Source: Podocnemis expansa
Taxonomy: Eukaryota > Chordata > Testudines > Podocnemididae
Direction: 5' to 3'
Length of the DNA: 64,000 nt
NCBI GenBank assembly: GCA_007922195.1
Contig: ML682008.1
Span: 9,040,019 to 9,104,018, forward strand
In this document: positions 25,340-37,150 of the stretch, in pieces
Position numbering within the stretch: position 1 is the first letter of the stretch
Layout: each line of letters opens with the position of its first letter
Position numbers and translations under genes: made by a program
Notes under the pieces: generated by a model
What the model was told of the DNA's origin: nothing
The model's database searches: none
What the model saw: only the letters and a program-made list of their open reading frames with translations

Positions 25340-26238
25340 CTAGTTTAAAGCCCTACTCACTAGGCTAGCCAGTCTGCGTCCGAATATGCTCTTCCCCTTC
25401 CTTGACAGATGGAGTCCATCTCTGCTAGCAGTCCCTCTTCCTGGAACAGCACCCCATGGTTGAGGAAGCCAAAGCCCTCCTGACAACACCATCTTCGCAG
25501 CCAGGTATTCACCTCCAGGGTGCATCTGTCTCTGCTCAGGCCCATACCCTTGACTGGAAGGATCAAGGAGAACACCACCTGTACTCCAAACTCCTTCGCC
25601 TGTGCTCCCAGAGCCGAGTAGTCACCTTTGATCTGCCGAGGATCACCTGTCACAGTATCATTGGTTCCCACATGGATGAGTAGCATGAGGTAGTAGTCAG
25701 AGGGGAGGATACTTCTCAAAAATCCCTCCATAACATCTCAGATATGGGCCCCCAGCAGGCAGCATACCTCCCGAGAGGCCTTGTGAGGGTGACAGCTTGG
25801 TGCCTCCACCCCCCTTAGAAGTGAGTCCCCAACCACCACAACCCTACATTTCCTCCTAGCTGTGGTGGATGTGATCCTCCCAGCCTCGGGGGTGCATGGC
25901 GTCTCCTGTTCCACCTCATCCATCGTCGCTAGTGCCACGTAATGGTTCCTCACTGCAGTGGAGAGTGGGATGGGAGCATCAGTAGAGCACTGTCTGCTGC
26001 CAGAGGTAACCAGCTGCCAGTGTCCTCCCTCTGCCATAGGCATCCCATCCTTCTCCAGTGGTGCAGCAGTAGTTTTCAGCACCTGGATAGCGTGCTCAGC
26101 CTTGCATATGTCTTCGTGGATGCTATCGAGGAACTTCTCCAGAGCATGGATACTCCGAAGCCTAGACACCTCCTCCTGTAACTCTCCCACCTGCTTTCTG
26201 AGAGATTCCACCAGAAGGCACCTGTCACATTGATTCAT
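25340..26238 (-). pseudogene. CR1 ORF1 remnant with GDSL-type esterase domain
   Basis: On the minus strand this starts with a Cys pair (CDRCLLVESLRKQVGELQEE) leading into a heptad-like coiled coil (VGELQEEVSRLRSI). After a variable linker comes the SGNH/GDSL hydrolase domain: block I 'VVVVGDSLLRG' (GDSL at about 25809-25830), block III 'LLIHVGTNDT' and block V 'DGLHLSRKGK' with the catalytic Asp-x-x-His pattern. This layout is the known esterase-type ORF1 of CR1-clade LINEs. At least two frameshifts split the domain: block I, block III and block V are in separate frames. The catalytic residues Ser, Asp and His are all still readable although the protein is dead. Confidence 0.9.
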
Positions 26239-27754
26239 CTCCCCAGCCTGATTGTCTGTGACAGGGAAATGCAGGCCTCAGTCCCTGCAAGTCCACACCA
26301 GAATCTAGATAGAGATATCCATGGTCAGGATGTCTGTCTGGCTATAGGGACAGATGGAGGAGACAGAAGGGGCGCTGGCACAAGCAGTGCAGCTCCTTTT
26401 CACCATCATGGCCTCACCAACACCTCCCCAACCTCTCTCTCAGACTTCCCTGTGTGCAGTCCCCTGGTCGCTCAGCCACTGGCTTTTAAGGCCTTCTCTG
26501 CCTAGGTCAGCACTTGCCTTAAGCACACAGGGGAAGGATGATCACAAGGCGGATTGAAGCTGGTGATCAAAGGTGAGCAGGGAACAATGGTACAAGCAGC
26601 CCCCAGACAATCACACAATCATGGTCCCAATTCCTACAGTAACTGACAACTAACAGAAATCACCTGTAGGGAAAGACACTAACACACAGTCAGCAATTCA
26701 TTCCCCAAGCTTCGCTCTCTCCCTTGCTTCTTCAGCTAGGGGATCACCTTCACCTCCTTCTCAGGGCTTCACCGACTCCTTCCCTCTCAAACTCCCCTGT
26801 TTTCAGTCCCCCTGTTTGCAAGATTATGAAAATGAGAGCATAGGCTCCTAAAGCAGATAAGCATTGTAACGCTGAACACAGCAGCTCCTAAATACCTTTA
26901 AAAAGCTGGAGCAAAAATGCATTAAATTTGTCTCCAAATAAATAAAAAATGGTAAAGTAGCAGATAAAACAGTAACAAATCAGAATCTCAGGAAGGAGCT
27001 CCGCAAGGGGTGAATTACATCTGACAAAAGCTCCTCTCTGGGAACAACAAGAGGGAAAAGAAAGAGAACAATACCGTTTGTCATTGCTTTTTGTTTTCTT
27101 CATGGGGAATAACACGTGTTTCATTTTTAAAAATCCACATAATTGGCTCACAGAATCCTTGTTACGCTTGACCCTACCATGCTACCATAAGAACACTGGG
27201 ATTGCCAGTCTGCCAGCTACATCCTGTCTACAAAGCTACTTTTAAATATATGAGCATAAACACTCATCTCAAACTTTTTGTAGCTAAATTATTACAAACC
27301 ACAAGATGGTGATTTACAGCAAGCTGAATAATATGAAACACACCTTAAACTCTCTCAGTGTCACTGACATTGCTACAATAATTGGATTTTACTGCAGTGA
27401 TTTATGGACCATTCCACTCTTTGTTCTCTTGTTTCTAAGCAGTTGCACAGCAGACGGATCCTGGGATTTTTACATTATTTTTGTTTTTCATATTGTCTAA
27501 TCCAATTTTTGTACATACACACCAGTAACAGAGTGTGCACCTTTATACTTCCCTGTGGCCCCAGCCAGCCCTCTGGCTAGCAGAGCTGCACTGACATCAG
27601 TGGGAGTTGGCCCACCTAGGTGTCATTGGAGGACTGGGATTTAAATCACAGTCATATACTGTAATGAGGTCATTTTGATACACTTGAATGGGTTCTTTTC
27701 AAGTTTTTACTGTTAAGTGATGTAAATCTCCCTTAGCGCAGATTAAGCCCATTA

Positions 27755-27850
27755 CTTTTTGTCCTAGCTTCAGTGGACATGGAGAGCAATTGATCACTGT
27801 TCTCTTTAGAACACCCATTCACATATTTGACAACTAATATCAGTTCGGCC
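27755..27850 (-). repeat. Old CR1 3'-region fragment
   Basis: The + strand reads 'gtcctagcttcagtggaca', 'agagcaattgatcac' and 'ttctctttagaacacccattc', then 'tttgacaactaatatca'. This parallels the intact CR1 copies ('ctccttgtcc...gagaac...ctttagaacatccc...tgaaggttgctatca') but is much more diverged, so it is an older insertion. Confidence 0.65.
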
Positions 27851-28209
27851 TAGAAGCTGCACAGCTGCTACCTATTTTCAAGCCTTCATTCTGCTGAATT
27901 CTAACTGAGCAAAGCTGTGTGAAAAAAAAATTGCAGAATACTAGAAATATAGTCATGCCTCCTGCTTCCCTCACCATTCAGTTCAGTGTTTAGGCTAAAA
28001 AGGAAAGGAAACTACCATGAATCGGCTGACTTGGGAGAAAATAGCTGGGATGTCAGTGTTCAGGGCATAACCGCACAGAGTCCTGTACCAGCTCCACCTA
28101 AGAAATTTGAGAGCTGTGGGGTATGACTGTTGCACTCATGACTACATCGTTCTGCAAAAGTCATTGTTACAATGCCAGTCAAGGACCTGGAGTAGCTAAT
28201 GAAGTAGAC

Positions 28210-28833
28210 CAGTGGTTCTCAACCTTTTGTAGGTTGCACAACACTTGGTGGCATATTGGGTATGTCTACCCTGCGAAGTTTTTTCAAAATAAGGTGGCTT
28301 ATTTTGGAAAAAAGCCTTATGCCTGTCCATGCAGGCATTTTGGTATTTCGGAATAAGCACTTTGTTATTTTGAAATAACAAAGTGCTATTTCAAAATACT
28401 AAAAACCTGGATTTATTTTGAAATATTGATTCTTTTGAAATAGCTATTTCGAAAAAAGCCAGTCCAAGCTGCAGAACTGGCTTTTTTTTCAAAATAATAG
28501 CCCTATACTTTACATTGCCTTTCCCTATTTTGAAATAGAAAGTCTAGTGAAAATTCTCTATTTTAAAATAAGAACTCCTACCTTATTTCAAAATAAAGTC
28601 TTCACTAGACTCCTATATTGAAATAATAAATTCAGAGTAATGCTATTTCAAAATAAATTTGAAATAGTTATTTCAAAATAGCTATTTTGCAATATCTGTA
28701 GTAGTGTAGACATAGCCATTGTGACCCTACAGGACATACCAGCCCACCCCCAAACCAAATCCAGTCAGCTCCCCAGCTCTGTGACACACCACTGAATATA
28801 ATGTGCCCATGACAGAGTGGTTAAGAACCACTG
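28210..28833. mobile_element. hAT (Charlie-like) element carrying a nested MITE
   Basis: The termini are CAGTGGTTCTCAACC on the left and GGTTAAGAACCACTG on the right, a match of 14 of 15 as an inverted repeat. The flanks are aagtagac (28202-28209) and gagtaggc (28834-28841), 6 of 8. A palindromic MITE lies inside, at 28259-28717. Confidence 0.9.
28259..28717. mobile_element. MITE with TTTCGAAA-type core, nested in hAT
   Basis: The left end is GGTATGTCTACC and the right end reads GGCTATGTCTAC inward, with ATTG on both sides (28255-28258 and 28718-28721). The interior is a chain of 'ttatttcgaaataa'-like palindromic words. It inserted after the surrounding hAT. Confidence 0.88.
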
Positions 28834-29596
28834 GAGTAGGCTGTTGAGCTGACCTCCTCCCTGCTCATTGTCTCAGAGTGTATTACATCCCTCCAGCCAA
28901 TACATAATTCTCTCACAAAGGCCAATCATTGATGCTTCTTGCATAGAATGGAGGACAGGCAGTGAATTTCATCCTTAAGGAATAGGGGCCTACTAGTACA
29001 AAATTCTATATTTGCAAGGTTGTGACTAGCTACATCCTGAATTTAAGAGAATGCTAATTTATTTGCTTCCGGATTTCAATCAAGCTTTAGAAGTTTACTT
29101 TCTGTAGAATTTTGAACTTTTAATGTGGGCACTTCCATTCCTTTGATTTGCTAAAGAAATACATAGTCCCACCCTCAAGCTGTGACTCAAGCCTCTTCTT
29201 TGATGCTTACTACTTGGAGTGGATTCTCTCTGTGTCTCTGAGAGAGACTGTTTCCTCTCAGTGAGGGCTCAGCAGACCTATTTCATCATCATTGGCCCTA
29301 AAAACTACTTATCCCAGGCCTCAACAAATCTATGTTTCTGGTCACCAAGGTGACCAGTTTTAGCAGGCTGTTGCCTAGCTCCACTGCAGAAATGTTATGC
29401 AGGAGCTCTCTCTGGTGCCCTAAAGCAAAATTTCTGGTGCCTAGCTGTGAGCCAGTTTTGGCCACCCCTGACTTATCCATATGCACTTCCACAGTCCATC
29501 CTGTCCTCATCCCTGATTCCAAGCATACTGGAAAATAGTGTCGTCAGGCTCTGGTAGGCATTACTGTTGAAGGCCATGGGTTAAGTCAGTCTAGAA

Positions 29597-30372
29597 CACA
29601 GAAGTCAAACTCATTCAATGTGGGGGGAACCATGTTGGAGGGCAGGACACCTAACATGGGCCTTGTGGCTGTACAGGCTCCCCAACCCTTTCCCCTGCCA
29701 CATCCAGGGCAGCATGGGCTCCCCTTTCCCGTCCCCAACCCCACAGGCTCTCTGACACCTTCCCTTTCCCCTGCCCTGTGGGCCCTCCTTCCCCACCCTG
29801 GCTCCCCGATCCCTTCCTCTGCTGGGCAGTTCCCACGCATCTTCCTCTGCCCCTTTTTACTTCCCCTACCACATGCTGGCAGGCAATCAGTCTCAGTCAC
29901 ATCCACAGCCACAGGCAGAGTGGGCTCCTGCCTCCCCTCCCGCCCACTCACTGTCAGTCATTCAGCATGCTGGCCTTTGATTGACTCATTCCCACATGGG
30001 CCCCACCTACTTTTTCTTTGTGATTCATGCGATTTTATGTCAATCAGATTAGCAAACTGACTGACTGATAGTTAACAGCTGGGATGGTGCAATGGTTCAC
30101 CGGGAACCCAGCCCAGCCTACTGTAACAGAGACTCTGATTGGTTGGCAGACCACAGCAGAGCTGAGTCAGGATTGGTTGGAGTGCTTCATTTGTTTCCTT
30201 GACTCAGCTCATATGAGTGAGTTGGACTGTGTGTGTGTCCACACGCTCTAGTGCCTAGCCTTGCTCCGTCAACTGGAGCCTGTCTTTGCTGTTTGGTGCT
30301 GCTGCTGCAGCTAGCTCCCAGGTGCAGACTAGGCAGGCAGCAGCTTTGAAGGCCCTAAGTTTGACACCTCTG
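29597..30372. mobile_element. Non-autonomous hAT element, 0.78 kb
   Basis: The left end CACAGAAGTCAAAC pairs with the right end, which reads CAGAGGTGTCAAAC inward. The flanks gtctagaa (29589-29596) and agctagaa (30373-30380) match at 6 of 8. The interior at 29620-29950 is Pro/Gly-codon-rich on both strands and has no transposase similarity. Confidence 0.85.
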
Positions 30373-31722
30373 AGCTAGAAGCTCAGTTCCAAACTCCATG
30401 AGCTGCCAAACTCCCTTGTGGGTTACATACACAACTTCCACGCACAGGCAAAACTCATAAACTCTAAGGGACCAATGATACTTTAACTGAATTCTATGGA
30501 CATCTTTCTATTGTGTTCATTAGGAGATGGATCAACTGATTTCCTTCAGTCACTGATTAGGGATACTGGGTCACAATAGTCCTTTTTTCTTCCTGGCTAT
30601 AGGTTGTTTGTTGCCCATTTTTCTCTAGCATTAGAGTTGTGAACATAATTATTTATACAAACTAATAAATAAGGCATGATTGTTACTCAAATTCAATTAT
30701 TTTTGTCGCTTGTGATCAGCTTTGACCCTATGTCCTACTGTCTCCGAGATCCTATTTTTCCAGCTTCTAATAGCATTGTTTCATTGACCAGAACATCTAA
30801 TCCCCTTACTGCTTTCCAGTTACCCCCAGCACACACCCCAATATGTATTTCCCGGAAGTATTATCTAGATACCTCGTTACTACCCATTAATCATTCTCAG
30901 AGCAGTGGAAATATTTAAGGAGACAACTTCTAGCTGGTCCAATACACTTTTTAAGGCAAACTTCATTGACAGTCTTTATATTTTTCATGTGTATTTCAAT
31001 ATACTAGTGATGTGAAAGGCCTGTTACAAACTGTATTTCATGAATTCAGACATGAGGTTTTTTCCTGATATGGCTTAATTTAAAAACAAATTCTGCAGCC
31101 TTATAAAAATAGACTGCCAAATATGACATCGAAATATGCTAGGAAGTTGGACTCACATGACTAAATCTTTGCAGAATTGGGGCCTTAGTTTGTTGGTAAT
31201 CATTTAAGGGACAGAAATTTCAGTTATTTAGTTAAAATTTAAAGTTTCAATAAACACAAGTGCTGGAAACAGCAGCAGTTCATTTTTCAAGGTGCCTTGA
31301 GCGAGCTCAGCTGTTTGAACTTCAGCCACAATGACTAATATTGAAAATGACAGAGCTGATACCAATACAAGGAATTTTCATTTGAAGGAATTTGCTTTAT
31401 GATTTTAGAATTTAATAAAACCCTTCAATTTTATGAGTTACAGCTCTTTTAAAAAGCACCTGAAGATGTGTTCTACAATTTAGCAGAATCTGCTTCTCAA
31501 ATATATTTGTACAGTACCTCAATCTTTCACTAATATGATGACTTACTGCATGCCTGTTAGCCTTGTCTTTACAGAAAGACATTCTTCCTATTTATAAGCT
31601 TTTTACTCAACTGTTCTAAACTTACTAAGGATTCTTTGTTCTAACAATAGAAATATATCTTTATGTCACTGGTTCTGTTAATTCTAATGATTGGTCCTAG
31701 GCTGTTCCTCCCCTTCCTTTAG

Positions 31723-31811
31723 GAATGGTACCTTCCAGTCTCTCCATGTGCATGAAAAGTGACAAGCATGGGTCCCCATATTTCTACTTATTGGGCCACC
31801 CTAAAGACACG
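31723..31811 (+). CDS. MAGI1: MAGI1 alternative cassette exon (89 bp, frame-switching)
   Basis: The acceptor is 'cccttcctttag' and the donor is GTTTGT at 31812. Joined to the phase-1 PDZ exon, the split codon reads GGA, followed by MVPSSLSMCMKSDKHGSPYF and then YLLGHPKDT, ending in phase 0. From memory, the same peptide, at the same place after 'GQVPEY', is in the known shorter MAGI1 isoforms. It is a hydrophobic/Cys-Met-containing, Pro-poor segment with no domain. The length of 89 bp is not a multiple of three, so inclusion moves the terminal exon into a frame that stops after 18 codons. It lies about 14.4 kb after the PDZ exon and 23.3 kb before the terminal exon. Inclusion therefore selects a 48-residue tail instead of the 265-residue one. 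Confidence 0.93.
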
Positions 31812-33384
31812 GTTTGTAAACTCTGCATGTATATTATCATTCTCTAATATGCTTTTGTTTCATGCAACTGTTTTAACTGAAACTTTTCCAACTTTTCCTT
31901 ACACACCAGTTTCTTCAGAGGCTCCTTCTATATGGGACTGGTTTTAAGAGCTGAGAACCTAACCAACTAAAGATATCAAAGTACTTATCTATTTCAGACC
32001 CTTAAGAATATATCTTCCTTTCCCAGATGGAAGTATAGCCCTGTAACTTCCACTCCTGTTAGTGGGAGAAGCATGGCTACATTCCCATGAGAAGATATTG
32101 TCTTGTATTTTTAACAAAGATTTTTGCTAGAAAGACAACTTTTCTAGAAGAACAACTACAGTTCTTAGAAGCTGGTGCCATAAATTTACCCCTTTCTGAT
32201 GCTATTTGGCTCCCCAAAATAATATTAATATGACGATAGAAATTATATGTGATCTAAACTAATGTCACTGTGCTTTTGTTGGAACATACTACATACATTT
32301 TTTTAAAAAAAATCTGATTCAGATGATATAGCTTTGAACTCAATTTCAAGCTAATTTCTTCATTAATCAGGTCTTACTGCATGGTTTGATCAAACTTATA
32401 ATATATCATCATGGTCCAGAAGTGATACCTAAAAGGAAGCATTTAATTTTGCCTGTGTTATATTGATTGTAGTCATCAGAGAAAATTCAAAAATAATCCC
32501 TGCTGGTACATCAAACAGTTATGGAAGTCACTCATATAACAACTTTGCACAATGTAATGTTTTCATTAAAACTGTGGCCTATTAGCAGAACAAATTAAAA
32601 TACTTAAAGCAGAAAGAGGGAGATTTCCATAGGTGCCTTACTGCCATTTTGGCCTTTGAAATTCTCCATCAAATATCATACAATACCAAAATTTCAAATC
32701 CTCCAACAATGTTCTCACAAAATATGCAGTCTCACTAGTGGGCAGTGTGCGCGCAGTAGTCCATTATTGTGCATGCAGATCAGTAGTTACCCATCTCAAT
32801 GTTCATTTGCAAATGTGGTTATCCATTTTGTGTCCCCACATGTGACTTTACATCTATAAATTGATATGCCCATATATTTTGCTAGCACAGTTTTAGAGGC
32901 TTTTTGACAACCATTGTACTTACAGATTTTCTGCTTATATACAGTACTCAGATTTGTATGAACTTTTGAGACAGTACTGAGGTGTCTCAACTAGGGAATT
33001 AATTCCTTAGTGAGGTGGAAATCAAAGCTGCACCATTTTGTAAAACCCGATATCTCACTTCACTTCTGCTTCACACACACACACACACACCTTCTGTTCA
33101 AATTACTTTTGGTTTCTTTAGGATAAAAAACCCAGGAAGGAAAGTGTTTCCCCTGAAACAGGTCGAGGTTTGCACATCTTGTCAGTTTATGTTAAATTAG
33201 GAGTACTCAGTGACTCTTATGGATGAGTAGTTGCCAATTATTTGCCCTTATTAGAATTTACTTGGAACCAAACCTTGACAGTGCTGAGGTGTTAGTCATC
33301 AAAATAAAAATTTTAGTTTGAATGGATTTTTAAGCTCCTATGACACACATTTTTTTAAAAACTCTCCCAAAATAATGTATGAAA

Positions 33385-34400
33385 GATCTGCTCTACAAAT
33401 TATGTTACAAAAGCTCTCTGGCCTGTGCTATATAGGAAGCCAGATTAGATGATCATAGCAGTCCCTTCTGGTCTTAGAATTGTTACATGTATGGAAATGA
33501 ATTGCTAAATGAACTGCACATAGGAAAATATAATCCCAACTATACATATAAAACGATAGGGTCTAAATTAACTGTTGCCATTCAAGAGAGAGAGCTTGGA
33601 GTCATTGTGGAAAGCGCTCTGAAAACATTCACTCAATGCATAGCAGTAGTCAAAAAGCTAATAGAAGATTGGGAATTATTAGGAAAGAGATAGATAATAA
33701 AAGAGAAAATATCATATTTCCTCTATATAAATTAATGGTACATCCATGTCTTGAATACTGCAGGCAGATCTGGTCTCCCGATCTCAAAGAAGATATATTG
33801 GAGTAGGAAAGGGTACCAAAAAGAGCAATAAAAGAGTTATGGAACAGCTTCCAAATGATGAGAGGGGGGCTTTTCAGCTTGGAAAAGGGACAGCTACGTT
33901 AAAGAGGGGAGATATGATAGAAGTCTATAAAATCATAACAGGTGTGGAGAAAGTAAATAAGAAAGTGTTATTTACTCTTCCTCATAACACAAAAATTAAA
34001 GGTCATCAAATGAAATTAATAGGCAGCAGATTTAAAATGAACAAAAGGCAGTATTTTTTCACACAACGTGCGATCAGCCTGTGGAACTCCTGGCCACAGG
34101 ATATTGTAATGGCCAAGACCATAACATCATTCAAAATAGAACTGGATAAGTTTATGGAGGACAGAGCCACCAGTGGCTATTATCCAAGGACAGATATGCA
34201 AAATCATGTGCTGAAGTATCCTTAGGCTCTGTTTGGCAGAATCTGAGAATGTGTTCTAAGGAATGTATCATTTGATGATTACCTGTTCTGTTCATTTCTT
34301 CTGAAGCCCCTAGCATTGATCACTGTTGAAGGACAGGATACTGGCCTAGATGGACCATTGGTCTGACCTGGTATGGCCATTCTTATATTCTTACTGAAGC
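33385..34400 (+). pseudogene. LINE 3' fragment (CR1/L2-like group, other than the CR1 copies above)
   Basis: On the + strand the end of a reverse transcriptase ORF is readable: 'QERELGVIVESALKTF', a stretch of degraded sequence ('INGTSMS*ILQADLV' type), then 'RGDMIEVYKIITGVEKVNKK' and 'LWNSWPQDIVMAKTITSFK', a LINE C-terminal pattern ('LRGDLIEVYK...W N.LP..V..A.T...FK..LDK'). The 3' end 'gatggaccattggtctgac' followed by 'tggtatggccattcttatat' is a reptile LINE tail. A separate short LINE tail, 'agattagatgatcatagcag', precedes it at about 33445. Stops and frameshifts make it dead. The exact clade is uncertain. Confidence 0.75.
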
Positions 34401-36984
34401 TACCAGCACTATTCATAGTTCAGAATAGCAATCAAATGGTAACAACTTCCAACTACTTCTCGCTTGACTGATATTCAGATAATGGATAGAGAGGTAAAAG
34501 TTTCCATTGCCTACTACTGCATATTCAGTCCCTTCAAAAATGACAAGATGTGATATCAGCTGGCCCTCTTAGAAGTAGAATGCTTGCTGCAGAAATTAAC
34601 TAAGCAAATACTAAGGTATTGCCATTTATTTTAATGTAATTAGTGTTTCACTTAAAGTATTTCTTAAAATCTACCCATCTATTCAGTAGCTATATAAAGG
34701 ACATTTCAGTTTGCATCATTTGTAAAGACCTAATTAACCACTCAGTATTAATAGGCAAGATAAGAGCTTTGTTTTTAAATTACTTGAAAAACATCTTTCC
34801 TTATTGACTATGGTGTTTTGGGACCCATCAAAAACTCAGCTGAATCACTGACCTGTTTTAACAATGAAATCTAAAGCGCATGCAAAAATGAATTAAGTTC
34901 CGGGGATTTTCTTACTGCATGTATAACTGTAAGACCAAGTGCCCTGATGCCCTACAAATACCGATCTCAAGAACATTAGTGCCCAAGTGACTAAAACTGC
35001 TACAGTGAATATATGCAATAATAAAATGTATGTCTACATATCAGAAAATATTTTGAAACTTGGGAGGGGAGTGGCTTGATATGTTTTTTTCATGAATTTC
35101 TCTGATCTAACCTCTCTTTAAGAAAACACTGTGCATTTGGATAACCAAATAAGCAGTACTGTGCAGTGCCATATCTCAGAGAGCAATTTCAGGAAGGTAG
35201 TCACTCATGTGGATCTCATAAATCATACCGCTAATGGCTCTAACTGTTCCTCTACACTGGAGATAAACTCACAAGATGAAGGGAAGCTAATGAAAAGTAA
35301 TCTTATTTAGACAAAGAACATGGAGATTCAGAATTACAATTGTTTATTTCATGCTTCTCTGAAGAGGGAGAATGGGTTGGGGGAGCCGAATCCTGAAAGA
35401 CTATGGGGGAAGGGGGCAATCGTAGTGAAGCGAATAAAGGGTTAGTTCTCGGGGTCTTTTCTGAAGAACCCTATGAATCACATTTGGGTGGATTGCATGG
35501 GTTGTTGAAAAACCTGTGCTTCAGTTTCACTTTGCTTCCCCTTAGTGTCATTTTGAATTCATTATAATTGATTCTGCAGTAACACCCAAAGGTCCCAGTC
35601 AGGATCAGAGTCCTCTTCTGCTGGACACTTTATCGATCCAGGTAATGCACAGTGGAATCCTGAAAGCTCTGGCATATGTAGCAAGTTTTAAGAAGAGAGT
35701 AGAAGAAGTTTTAAGAAAAGAGCAATGAGAGAGTAGTTACAGGGAAGCTGTTCTGGGAAGGCATGGCAGCATAAAAGGAGGCATGGGAGAAAGCCGTAAC
35801 AACAGACAGTAGGGAGGCAAGAATGAGTAAAGGAGCAAAAGGAAGAATGGCAGGAGGCAAGATCAGAGACATCAGCAAGATTGAATAGTAATGGGTCTTG
35901 AAGGGAAGGCCTATGTGCTTGAGTCTGATGTAGAAAGCACATCAAAATCAAGTCTTATCTTGCCCTACACATATATATGTTGGGAAACTTCTGATGATTA
36001 TGGCAATGTTGAACAATGGCAGTTTTTTAAATCCATTGTTAATACATGATAATATAAGAAGTCAGACTGTGTGTTTGGTACTGCCTGGTACTGATTGTGA
36101 GCAAAGTGCTAAACATCACTGATGTCTTCAACCACCTGAGGGCTGCATGTATCTAATTCTGTCCATGTGTCAGTGCCTTTGAAAACTGTTGTATTTGCAT
36201 AATGATTGGCTAACGAGTCTTGACCCACATTGTTACATCAGATATCCATAGAGTACTAATGGGATAATCCAGTTCGTTCTTTCAGAATTACTGTTTTATA
36301 AATACCTAGAGCTCATTGTTGCATGGTAGTGGGAACTTGAACTGTCCTTTATATCAGATAATAAATGTAAGAAGAAAGAATTGATAGAGTCATTTTGAAA
36401 AAGTGCCCTTTCTTTATGTGATCACCTTGACTAAGTTGAAAACATTCATTCATATTCATAGTGCATTCCCAATAGCCATCCTCTTATTTCTAGCAATCCC
36501 AACTTAATTTCGGGAATGTGTGATGTGGGGGAAAAAAGTGACTAAATGAATCCCAAATACTGGTTAATAAAATTGGCCTAAAACCATCAGGCAGTTTGAA
36601 TATGAGCTCCCAAAGGTTCTATCAGATTTTTAGACTTATGAGTAAAAATTATTCAAGGACAAATTTCAGCATTAAAATGTGTTTTGCAAACAAATCCATA
36701 ACATTTAACAAATACATAGCAATTTATGAGAGAGAACACTCTTCAGTTGGAAAAATGTAATAACAGCAAATTTTATACTTTAAAAAAGTTATTGTCTTTT
36801 TACATTGGTATTTTGTATGTTTTGCTACAGAAATGGCATTTGGCAAGACAGAGGTGGGGAAAATTCTCATGGGTTTTGTAGCAGTCTGTCTGTTCCTCTA
36901 GTGATCTACAGTATTTCCATTATTTTTTGAATGTACAACCCTTAGAAGACAAATTCTAAAGTCATAAAAACAGCTCCAAAGACT

Positions 36985-37150
36985 GCCTCTCTGACTTTTA
37001 CCAAATCACTTTAATATACTCCACCCATCTGTAAAATGGGGATAATAATATTAGTTACACTCCTCACGGGTAAGTTGTGAAGAGTAATTAGTGCTCAAAA
37101 ACACTTTAAAGAGGAAAAATTCAAGTTAAAGTCTACGTATTATTATTAAA
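36985..37150 (+). repeat. MIR-type SINE 3' fragment
   Basis: 'catctgtaaaatggggataa' followed by 'tcacgggtaagttgtgaag' and 'aacactttaaa' follows the MIR consensus order for its 3' half. Confidence 0.7.

Larger units (their letters stand above)
21573..26825 (-). mobile_element. Nearly full-length CR1 LINE, decayed
   Basis: On the minus strand, from high to low coordinate, there is a GC-rich leader (about 26240-26825), ORF1, ORF2 with endonuclease and reverse transcriptase, and the CR1 3' end with tandem ATTCTATGAT-type octamers at about 21573-21590. Without the 635-bp hAT insertion it is about 4.6 kb, which matches the usual full length of CR1. ORF1 and ORF2 are both broken by frameshifts, so it is inactive. 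The 5' boundary is estimated. Confidence 0.9.

Noticed and set aside
29620..30060. 146-residue Pro-rich frame
   Set aside because: It lies inside a non-autonomous hAT (29597-30372). The reverse strand is also open and Gly-rich, as expected from composition.
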